Of a DNA stretch of 64,000 nt, positions 38,639 to 45,493 are shown one piece after another. Location of the stretch: positions 35,697-99,696 of the forward strand of contig JACNKX010000100.1 in assembly GCA_014381825.1 (NCBI GenBank), written 5' to 3'. Both the position numbers and the translations under genes were made by a program. The DNA is from Planctomycetota bacterium. GTDB lineage: Bacteria; Planctomycetota; Planctomycetia; Pirellulales; Pirellulaceae. Within the stretch, counting starts at the first letter, position 1, and each line of letters begins with the position of its first letter. A model generated the notes under the pieces. That model was not told the DNA's origin and did no database searches. It worked only from the letters and a program-made list of their open reading frames with translations.

Positions 38639-38714
38639 TGGCAGGGGCGGCGGGACTCGAACTCGCGACCGCTGGTTTTGGAAACCAGTGCTCTACCAAC
38701 TGAGCTACACCCCT
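38639..38714 (-). tRNA. tRNA-Trp (anticodon CCA), CCA end encoded
   Basis: On the minus strand: acceptor AGGGGTG / CGCCCCT, D arm GCTC...GAGC, anticodon arm CTGGT-TTCCAAA-ACCAG (anticodon CCA), T loop TTCGAGT, discriminator G and encoded CCA at 38639-38641. The T stem GCGAG/CCCGC has one A-C mismatch (52-62). It lies 17 bases after the tuf stop, so it is very likely cut from the tuf transcript. Confidence 0.95.
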
Positions 38715-38731
38715 CCGTGTATCTCCAATAG

Positions 38732-39928
38732 TTACTCGACGATCTTGGTCACAACTCCCGATCCGACAGTTCGGCCACCTTCACGAATTGCGAAGCGGAC
38801 ACCGTCATCCATCGCAATCGGCTTGTGCAACTCGATGCTGACCTTGACGTTATCACCAGGCATGCACATCTCGGCACCTTCGAGATTCGCAGTTCCGGTT
38901 ACGTCCGTCGTACGGAAGTAGAACTGCGGGCGATAGCCGCTGAAGAACGGGGTATGACGACCACCTTCGTCCTTCGAAAGGCAATACACCTCGGCCTCGA
39001 ACTTCATGTGAGGCGTAATCGAACCGGGCTTGGCCAAAACCTGCCCACGCTCAATTTCATCACGCTTCACACCACGAAGCAAGCAACCAACGTTGTCGCC
39101 AGCTCGGCCTTCGTCGAGAATCTTGCGGAACATTTCGACACCCGTGCAGGTGGTCTTCCGCGATTCTTCATGAAGACCAACGATCTCAATCTCTTCACCG
39201 GTGCGGACGATGCCACGCTCAATACGACCGGTGGCGACTGTACCGCGACCTTCGATTGAGAAGACGTCTTCGATTGCCATTAAAAATGGCTTGTCTTCTT
39301 GTCGCTCTGGTTGGGGAATGTAGGAATCGACGGCGGCCAAAAGCTCACCGATACAGGCATTTGCTGTCTCGTCTTCTGGTGTTTGATAAGCGGGCAATGC
39401 CGAACCACGCACGATCGGAATGTCGTCGCCCGGGAAATCATACTTGCTGAGCAACTCACGAATTTCAATCTCGACCAGATCGAGCAATTCTTCGTCGTCC
39501 ACCAAGTCGACCTTGTTCATGAACACGACGAGCGCTGGAACGTCGACTTGACGTGCCAACAAAACATGCTCCTTCGTTTGCGGCATAGGACCGTCCGCAG
39601 ACGAAACCACCAAAATCGCACCGTCCATCTGTGCGGCACCGGTGATCATGTTCTTAATAAAGTCAGCATGGCCGGGGCAATCGATGTGGGCGTAGTGGCG
39701 ATTCTCCGTTTCATACTCGACGTGAGCGACAGCGATTGTGACTGTCTTCGTGGAATCACGAACAGTACCGCCTTTGGCGATATCCGCATAAGACTTGAAC
39801 TCCGCCAAGCCCTTCTTAGCCTGAACCGCGACTAACGCTCCTGTCAGAGTCGTCTTGCCGTGATCGATGTGGCCGATCGTGCCAACGTTACAGTGCGGTT
39901 TAACCCGCTCGAAAACCTCCTTGGCCAT
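38732..39928 (-). CDS. tuf: Elongation factor Tu
   Basis: EF-Tu delivers aminoacyl-tRNA to the ribosome. GTPase motifs are complete: GHIDHGKTT (P-loop, with I instead of the usual V), [14 protein letters not shown] and SALPA-type GSALPAYQ. Switch I contains [20 protein letters not shown], in which the usual KERGITI region is more divergent than in E. coli. Domains 2 and 3 follow normally ([54 protein letters not shown]). The length of 398 residues is normal. It is flanked by tRNA-Thr(GGT) 82 bases upstream and tRNA-Trp 17 bases downstream. Confidence 0.99.
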   Translation of the reverse strand: MAKEVFERVKPHCNVGTIGHIDHGKTTLTGALVAVQAKKGLAEFKSYADIAKGGTVRDSTKTVTIAVAHVEYETENRHYAHIDCPGHADFIKNMITGAAQMDGAILVVSSADGPMPQTKEHVLLARQVDVPALVVFMNKVDLVDDEELLDLVEIEIRELLSKYDFPGDDIPIVRGSALPAYQTPEDETANACIGELLAAVDSYIPQPERQEDKPFLMAIEDVFSIEGRGTVATGRIERGIVRTGEEIEIVGLHEESRKTTCTGVEMFRKILDEGRAGDNVGCLLRGVKRDEIERGQVLAKPGSITPHMKFEAEVYCLSKDEGGRHTPFFSGYRPQFYFRTTDVTGTANLEGAEMCMPGDNVKVSIELHKPIAMDDGVRFAIREGGRTVGSGVVTKIVE

Positions 39929-40010
39929 GCTTTTGTACCTATATCTCGTGTTTTTTCAGGGGTTAACGGAACTTACTCAACTAAACAAATCAACTCGCTT
40001 CAATCGGGAG

Positions 40011-40083
<73 letters not shown>

Positions 40084-40191
40084 AAAACCACTTGCGCTAC
40101 GCGCTGTAGCTTAAAGTGCTGCAACCAAAGTGCTTCAGCCACTCCGTCAAAGCCACCGCATCGCAGCCTTTAATCGTCTATCAAAATCAAG

Positions 40192-40262
40192 AGCGGGTGA
40201 AGGGAATCGAACCCTCGTCTTCAGCTTGGAAGGCTGTGGCTCTACCATTGAGCTACACCCGC
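40192..40262 (-). tRNA. tRNA-Gly (anticodon TCC)
   Basis: Acceptor GCGGGTG / CACCCGC, discriminator T, D arm GCTC...GAGC, anticodon loop CTTCCAA (anticodon TCC), T loop TTCGATT. The anticodon stem ACAGC/GCTGA has an A-A mismatch at 27-43. CCA is not encoded. The total is 71 bases. Confidence 0.94.
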
Positions 40263-40336
40263 AATTTGCATTCACGCACTGAATATAAGAGCAATTCTCC
40301 CGATTGCCGCTTCTTTCTCAACATCAAACCTACAGC

Positions 40337-40398
40337 GTGTAGTAAACCAGGGTGTAGTAAACTCTGGTTTCAGTAAACACTGGTTTCAGTAAACACTG
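40337..40398. repeat. Short tandem repeat in the tRNA-Tyr/tRNA-Gly spacer
   Basis: Four units follow head to tail: GTGTAGTAAACCAGG (40337-40351), GTGTAGTAAACTCTG (40352-40366), and two identical copies of GTTTCAGTAAACACTG (40367-40382, 40383-40398). All share a TAGTAAAC/CAGTAAAC core. Each of the last two can fold as CAGT-GTTT-ACTG on the transcribed strand. The array ends about 15 bases from the tRNA-Tyr 3' end. Confidence 0.75.
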
Positions 40399-40414
40399 GG
40401 AACTCATAAACCAG

Positions 40415-40496
40415 TGGGGGGAACAGGATTCGAACCTGTGAAGGCGTAGCCATCAGATTTACAGTCTGACCCCTTTGACCGCTCGGGAATCCCCCC
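40415..40496 (-). tRNA. tRNA-Tyr (anticodon GTA)
   Basis: Acceptor GGGGGGA / TCCCCCC, discriminator A, anticodon arm TCAGA-CTGTAAA-TCTGA, a long variable arm as expected for tRNA-Tyr, and T arm ACAGG-TTCGAAT-CCTGT. CCA is not encoded. The total is 82 bases. Confidence 0.95.
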
Positions 40497-40530
40497 AACA
40501 ATAAATCCAGCCTTCAAACAAGATCTTATA

Positions 40531-40606
40531 TGGAGCCAGCGGAGGGACTTGAACCCACAACCTGCGGTTTACAAAACCGCTGCTCTGCCAATTGAGCTAC
40601 GCTGGC
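40531..40606 (-). tRNA. tRNA-Thr (anticodon TGT), CCA end encoded
   Basis: Acceptor GCCAGCG / CGCTGGC, discriminator T, CCA encoded at 40531-40533, D arm GCTC...GAGC, anticodon arm GCGGT-TTTGTAA-ACCGC, T loop TTCAAGT. The T stem GTGGG/CCCTC has a T-T mismatch at 50-64. It is the first gene of the tRNA-tuf cluster. Confidence 0.94.
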
Positions 40607-40971
40607 ATTTCCTAAAGCCACTCTGGCACTTTGTAAAATTGCACTTCGCGTTCGTGGTACACGACTCTCTTGGCGATCACACAACGACCGACCGGGACGA
40701 TGGTGAAAACCAGCTAATATACCGAAGCCACGAAGACACGCAATACGGATGCCGACAATTCGCGGATGCCAAAGGCTCGCCAATTGCCAATAACGGACGA
40801 AATGATGCGGGTTCGTCGCGACACCAAATAAAAAAAGGAGTTGCAGCAAGCCTTCAGCAGAAATACCAAGCAAGCAGCTCCCCTTTGGGAAGCACTTTCT
40901 AGTACCACTCTGCCTTAAAGCCTTACTGCAACTCCCTATCGCAATTCCCCTACTCGTGGGGATTCCTGTAA
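40607..40971. other. Gap between the sigma gene and the tRNA cluster
   Basis: No gene is supported in these 365 bases. A short purine-rich stretch, GAAGCCACGAAGACACGCAA (40723-40742), resembles widespread intergenic CCACGAAGACACGAA-type elements. A weak hairpin, TCCCC...GGGGA (40946-40962), lies just after the sigma gene stop. The promoter of the tRNA-tuf cluster must lie here, but I could not identify convincing -35/-10 boxes. Confidence 0.5.
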
Positions 40972-42636
40972 TTAGTCCGGCAACTCGAGGCTTTCCTCTT
41001 GGACTGCCTGTCGTAGCTTATTAAGGGCTCGGGCTTCGATTTGGCGGACACGCTCTTTGGTGACCCCCATCTCGGCTCCAACTTCCTTCAAGGTCTGTGG
41101 CTCTTGACTGTAGTCCAGACCGAAGCGGCTAATGATAATCTTCTGCTCTCGATCGTCAAGCCGAGACAGGATTTTGCTAACTTGTTCGGATCGAAGTCGC
41201 TGGGCGCTCTCTTCGCCAAGTTGATCGCCGCGACCGTCCTCTTGACTGGTGAACAATTCGTCCAAACTGGTTCGGAAGCGATCGCGATGCTTGAATTCGT
41301 GGGGGATGGTCCGAGCAAAGTTTTTCATGATTGCCCAACTCGCGTACGTACTGAACTTGTTACCCCGTGAGTAGTCGAATTTCTCCACCGCCCGAATCAA
41401 CGACATATTCCCGTCGCTTACGAGAGTGAAAAACTCGTCCGTTGCGTTTACATGCCGCTTGGCAATTGAAACGACAAGTCGCAGATTTGCCTGCACGATC
41501 AGGTTCTTGATACGGACTGCTTGCTCGTACAACTGCTCAATTTCCTCCATCGTCGTGCTTTTCGCGCGTGCGGGATTCATTCCCTCGCGCAATTGCAATG
41601 CTTGGTACTTGAGGTAATTGAACTTTCGGAAGAGGTGATATTCCTGCTCCCGATTTAGCAACGGCGTGTCATAGAGTGATGCCAGATACGGCGGCAGTCC
41701 CGAAGGCGCTCGCGATTTACGACCCGGCGACTCGGGCTGCGGCATCGGGCCCAGGATCTCCGCTCGCAACTTCTTCTTCGCGAAGCAATCGTTGTGGATG
41801 TAGTCAAGCGGCAACTCCAAAATGCGATTGGCACGCATTTCATTCACGACGCGGTAGATGCTTGTCCGCGTGCGGCAGTAGCGTCTCGCAAGACTATCAA
41901 TGGATACGCCACGTCGATGCTGCTGATAGATCTTTTGCTTTGCTTCTTCGGTCAGCGGGCCTGTTCGGCTCGGAAACACCGCTAAATCAGGATGTTTGTC
42001 ATCGAACTGCTTCAGCGTGTATCGTATTGTCTCGACGCTGCGATTAACTTGCTCGGCGATGCGGCGAGCTACATCAGAAGGACACGCTCCTGCGGAAGCC
42101 AGCCGGCGAGCCAGATCGACGATGTCGTCCCGCTCTTCTGTCGAAAGCTGGCTGAATCGTTCGCCTCGCTTGACCCGGTCATGATTCTTGGCAACAAAGC
42201 GATCAACGCTGCTGCGGAGAAATCCAACCCGCTTGCGACCACCGAAGATAAAGCGTCGGCTGACCAATCCTTGCTCGCGCCATCGCGAGATGGTCTTCGT
42301 TGAGACTTTGAAAAGCTTACTCAAGTCATCAACCGTGTGAACTTGCTCGGGCATCTCATCGGCGCGGATATCAGCCGCATCGGAGACGTCTTCGACGAAC
42401 AGGCGTAGATCGTGCCTTACCGCGGCTCCTAGCATCGTGCTGCCGGGTACGGCGTCGGGACGATAGTCCGTGATCCGATAGCAGAGGTACTCGTAGCTAT
42501 ACGTCTTCTTCGGATCGATCTCGCTAATCAGGCGTTCGGCCCGATCGATTTGCTCGACCTTCTTATGTCGAGGGGCATATCGAACCTGCTGATCCCGCAA
42601 TTGCTTCAGGGTGACGTCTTCATAATCCGCATGCAT
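40972..42636 (-). CDS. Sigma-70 family factor with three N-terminal helix-turn-helix segments
   Basis: The C-terminal half is a sigma-70 factor. A region 1.2-like helix (LLNREQEYHLFRKFN) is at about 326-340; region 2 at about 376-447 (RIKNLIVQANLRLVVSIAKR, DGNMSLIRAVEKFDYSRGNK, FSTYASWAIMKNFAR); region 4 at about 483-545 (SRLDDREQKIIISRFGL, LKEVGAEMGVTKERVRQIEA). Only about 35 residues separate regions 2 and 4, so region 3 appears to be missing. The N-terminal half is unusual: a MerR/excisionase-like HTH at about 98-150 (TVDDLSKLFKVSTKTISRWR), a second HTH at about 185-212 (CPSDVARRIAEQVNRSVETI) and a third at about 228-266 (YQQHRRGVSIDSLARRYCRT). The start at 42636 has AGAGGT upstream. It lies directly upstream of the tRNA-tuf-rpo cluster on the same strand. 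Confidence 0.9.
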   Translation of the reverse strand: MHADYEDVTLKQLRDQQVRYAPRHKKVEQIDRAERLISEIDPKKTYSYEYLCYRITDYRPDAVPGSTMLGAAVRHDLRLFVEDVSDAADIRADEMPEQVHTVDDLSKLFKVSTKTISRWREQGLVSRRFIFGGRKRVGFLRSSVDRFVAKNHDRVKRGERFSQLSTEERDDIVDLARRLASAGACPSDVARRIAEQVNRSVETIRYTLKQFDDKHPDLAVFPSRTGPLTEEAKQKIYQQHRRGVSIDSLARRYCRTRTSIYRVVNEMRANRILELPLDYIHNDCFAKKKLRAEILGPMPQPESPGRKSRAPSGLPPYLASLYDTPLLNREQEYHLFRKFNYLKYQALQLREGMNPARAKSTTMEEIEQLYEQAVRIKNLIVQANLRLVVSIAKRHVNATDEFFTLVSDGNMSLIRAVEKFDYSRGNKFSTYASWAIMKNFARTIPHEFKHRDRFRTSLDELFTSQEDGRGDQLGEESAQRLRSEQVSKILSRLDDREQKIIISRFGLDYSQEPQTLKEVGAEMGVTKERVRQIEARALNKLRQAVQEESLELPD

Positions 42637-43243
42637 CGCAGACCTCTTCTCACTCTATGATTCGACCAGTGCTCCCTGCGATTCCAATCGCCCGGTCAAA
42701 TCAGTCTCCACTTCGGGTAGGCGGGCAGTATCCCTGCCGCCGCCGCAATCAGTCTGTTCCGCCGTCTGTTACGCCGAATCTGACTGAATTGTTCTCCATA
42801 TCAATTGGACTTCAAACTCCAAAAACTCTCGGTGTGACATCGTACCGACTGGCGGCAGCACGAATTTACATTTACCGAAAACGTTGTCCTGCCTGTACTT
42901 CTGAAAAATCTGACAAGTGGCTCTATTCTCCATTTGTCACAGGATTCATACCAAATGTTCGCGCATCCTGCCAACTTCTCTTATCGGCGACGGTTCGCTG
43001 TTTTGTTCCATCGACGAGGCATCTTGTAGTGTAATAACGATTTAAGGCGAATCATTACGCCATTTTCACAACGAAACCTCTTTCAAGGAGATGTATCACC
43101 GGAAACACGATTTTGTTTCACACTTGATGCCATGAAATTGAATTTCCTCAGTCAAAGGCGTCGATCTACGGACTAGACCAACGATTCGCCATGGGTCTTT
43201 ACCGCCAAACGCCAACGATATTCACACGATCAGGGACGACTTC
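42637..43243. other. AT-richer divergent intergenic region between the sigma gene and a secreted protein
   Basis: About 600 bases with no supported gene. A 125-codon plus-strand open frame from 42657 has no recognisable motif, no ribosome-binding site and unusual composition. The base composition is more AT-rich than the flanks, which is typical of a regulatory region. It contains the dyad listed at 42911-42939. The promoters for both divergent genes should lie here. Confidence 0.6.
42911..42939. promoter_or_regulatory. Operator-like inverted repeat
   Basis: TGACAAGTGG (42911-42920), nine-base spacer, CCATTTGTCA (42930-42939). The arms match at 9 of 10 positions. It lies about 275 bases upstream of the sigma gene start and about 305 bases upstream of the gene on the other side. 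The spacing and AT-rich setting suit a dimeric regulator; the regulator is unknown. Confidence 0.4.
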
Positions 43244-44710
43244 ATGCAATTCGACGGGCTGCACCCCATCTTGGTTTCCTCTCCGCCACAACTTGTCGCC
43301 GTAATCCGCAAGATGTTGTGGGTAGCCGCTTTGGTGGCCGTCTCGGCGTGCGCAACACCGGCACTCGGTCAGATCGCAAATGAAATCAAAAAGTTCGATT
43401 TGTCGGCACAAGACTCAGCCGACGCTGTGCGAGATGTTCATCTCGTCATCGAAGTGACTGGGGACTTGAAGCTGAACGCCGACGGCAAGCAAGTTAGTCG
43501 AGTTCCGATGCGTGTCAGCGGCAGTTCGCGTTATGACGAGCGAACTCTTCGCCCTGGATCTGGCAGTACTTCCAAAAGAGATGCTCGATTTTACCGCGAG
43601 GCGGAGGCGACGATCGCAATTGGCGAAAGCCGACTTAAGATGCGACTCAATGAAGATCGAAGGCTCGTCCTTGCCGACTTGGCGTCGACGAAACTGACGC
43701 TCTACTCGCCACTCGGGCCGCTGACACGAGACGAACTGGAACTGATCCAAACACAAGGAAGTTCGTCGCTACTCGATCGCCTGGCACCAGCGACCCCGGT
43801 CGCCATCGACACAACGTGGACGCACGAGGCGAAGGACTTGGCACTTCTTCTGGGATTAGATGCCATTGCGCAAACCGACGTGACGAGTACACTTCGCCAA
43901 GTCGAAGGCGATGTCGCGATCATCGATATGTCAGGCAAAGTCAGTGGCGCGATCGATGGCGTTGCCAGCGACATTCAGTTGAAAGCGAAGTACAACATCA
44001 GCCTGTCATCGCATCGTGTGACCTGGCTCGCGATGTCGATCCGCGAGGATCGAGCCATTGGCCACGCGACGCCTGGATTCGTGGTGACGGCACGCGTGCG
44101 AGTCGAGATTAACGAGCAGCCGACATCTTCTGAGTTGAGTGTTTCGCTTCTTAACGAGTTGCCGTTGGACTTGAACTCGGGTTCAACGCTGCTCCGCTTC
44201 GATTCGACCGTGAGCGGCTTCAGCCTGCTTCATGCGCGAGATTGGCAAGTGATGGTCGACCGCCACGACGTCACGATCTTGCGAATGATCGATCAGGGCG
44301 AGCTAATTGCTCAATGCAACATATCCTCGTTGCCGGACTTACCAGCAGGCAAACGCGTTCAGCTTCCCCAGTTTCAAGCGGACATTGAGAAGGCGTTAGG
44401 TAAAACGTTCGGCCAGTTCGTCGAAGCATCGCAAGGGAAGAACGAGAGCGGGCAGCGGGTATTGCGAGCGGTCGTGTCGGGACTTGCCTCCGAGCTACCG
44501 ATACAGTGGATCTATTATCACATCTCAGACGACAAAGGTCGCCAAGCGGCAATGGTCTTCACGATGGATGCCAAAGTCGTCGAGAAATTTGGCGGCGAGG
44601 ACCAATCGATTGTCGGTACGTTTGAGTTCATCAAACGTGCCGCACCCACCCCGGCAACCGCCGAGACCGCGGTGAATCCAACCGTTGAAGGTGGCTCGAC
44701 CTCGCGATGA
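43244..44710 (+). CDS. Secreted hypothetical protein (about 488 aa)
   Basis: A signal peptide is clear as MLWVAALVAVSACATPALGQ, which begins at the in-frame ATG at 43313. The upstream ATG at 43244 would add 23 residues before it, so the true start may be 43313. The mature protein is beta-rich with no recognised domain: FDLSAQDSADAVRDVHLVIE near the start, VDTTW-like VAIDTTWTHEAKDLALLLGL in the middle, and FSLLHARDWQVMVDRHDVTI towards the C-terminus. It is probably periplasmic. It is followed by a 7-bp hairpin, then an ECF sigma gene, and may be unrelated to it. Confidence 0.8.
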   Translation: MQFDGLHPILVSSPPQLVAVIRKMLWVAALVAVSACATPALGQIANEIKKFDLSAQDSADAVRDVHLVIEVTGDLKLNADGKQVSRVPMRVSGSSRYDERTLRPGSGSTSKRDARFYREAEATIAIGESRLKMRLNEDRRLVLADLASTKLTLYSPLGPLTRDELELIQTQGSSSLLDRLAPATPVAIDTTWTHEAKDLALLLGLDAIAQTDVTSTLRQVEGDVAIIDMSGKVSGAIDGVASDIQLKAKYNISLSSHRVTWLAMSIREDRAIGHATPGFVVTARVRVEINEQPTSSELSVSLLNELPLDLNSGSTLLRFDSTVSGFSLLHARDWQVMVDRHDVTILRMIDQGELIAQCNISSLPDLPAGKRVQLPQFQADIEKALGKTFGQFVEASQGKNESGQRVLRAVVSGLASELPIQWIYYHISDDKGRQAAMVFTMDAKVVEKFGGEDQSIVGTFEFIKRAAPTPATAETAVNPTVEGGSTSR

Positions 44711-44737
44711 GCCGCAGGCAGTCCTCGGTCTTTCGTA

Positions 44738-44758
44738 GCTGAATTGGCAAGATTCAGC
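44738..44758. terminator. Hairpin after the secreted protein gene, without a U-tract
   Basis: GCTGAAT (44738-44744), loop TGGCAAG, ATTCAGC (44752-44758): a perfect 7-bp stem about 28 bases downstream of the stop. No T-run follows in either direction, so intrinsic termination is uncertain. Confidence 0.5.
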
Positions 44759-44915
44759 CCTTCCTGGGCGGCCGTCGAATGTGCGAAAATCCCGCCATCG
44801 CGTGATATCTGCGCTCCGAACAGATCTAAATAGCTGGTCTGTTCGTTTTATTCTGTAACGCTCGTCGCCCGCGTGCGTTAAACAGACAGTACCCGAGCCA
44901 GCACATAGGTCGACG

Positions 44916-45482
44916 ATGCCACACGAAGGAAACGGCTGCGATCAGCGTCAGTGGGTCTTATCGGCGCTCGATGAATACGAATGCCGTTTGACGCGCTATG
45001 CAATGCGCATTGCTGGCGACGAAGAGGCCGCTCGCGATGCCGTACAGCATGTGTTTCTGCGGCTCTGTGACCAAAGCCCTGTCGAACTTAATGGACGCCT
45101 TTTACCTTGGTTGTACACCGTTTGTCGAAATAAGATCGTTGATCAACTGCGACGCAACGGACGCCACGAGACCCTTGACACCCCACAGTCGCAGGCGATC
45201 GTCGGTCGAGAGCCTGATCCGGCTTTGACTGCGGAACAGCAAGACCTAGGAGCGTGGCTTCGTGAACTCGTGGAAGCCTTGCCCACGAGTCTTCGCGAAG
45301 TCACCGACCTATGGCTGGAGGGTTTTTCACACCCTGAAATTGCAGAAATCACGGCTCGTACGCCGGGCCATGTCCGAGTGTTGGTTCATCGAGCTTTGAC
45401 AAAACTCCGCGAACACCCTCGCACCCGCGAGATGCTGGCGGAAGATGTGTCCCCTGAAAAACTATCGCAGCCCTCCAACTAG
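44916..45482 (+). CDS. ECF-type sigma-70 family RNA polymerase factor
   Basis: Region 2 is at about residues 20-90: RLTRYAMRIAGDEEAARDAV, QHVFLRLCDQSP, LLPWLYTVCRNKIVDQLRRN. Region 4 is at about 120-175: LVEALPTSLREVTDLWLEGF, HPEIAEITARTPGHVRVLVH, RALTKLREH. There is no region 3. The length of 188 residues is typical for ECF factors. The next gene starts 11 bases after the stop and its product has an anti-sigma-like N-terminus and a membrane helix, so the two are probably a sigma/anti-sigma pair. No autoregulatory promoter was identified. Confidence 0.93.
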   Translation: MPHEGNGCDQRQWVLSALDEYECRLTRYAMRIAGDEEAARDAVQHVFLRLCDQSPVELNGRLLPWLYTVCRNKIVDQLRRNGRHETLDTPQSQAIVGREPDPALTAEQQDLGAWLRELVEALPTSLREVTDLWLEGFSHPEIAEITARTPGHVRVLVHRALTKLREHPRTREMLAEDVSPEKLSQPSN

Positions 45483-45493
45483 CGAGACTTGTG

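Noticed and set aside
40337..40398. CRISPR-like array between tRNA genes
   Set aside because: The units are adjacent without spacers and only 15-16 bases long, with no cas genes nearby.
42657..43034. 125-codon plus-strand frame in the sigma gene intergenic region
   Set aside because: AT-rich regulatory-looking region, no start signal and no motif.
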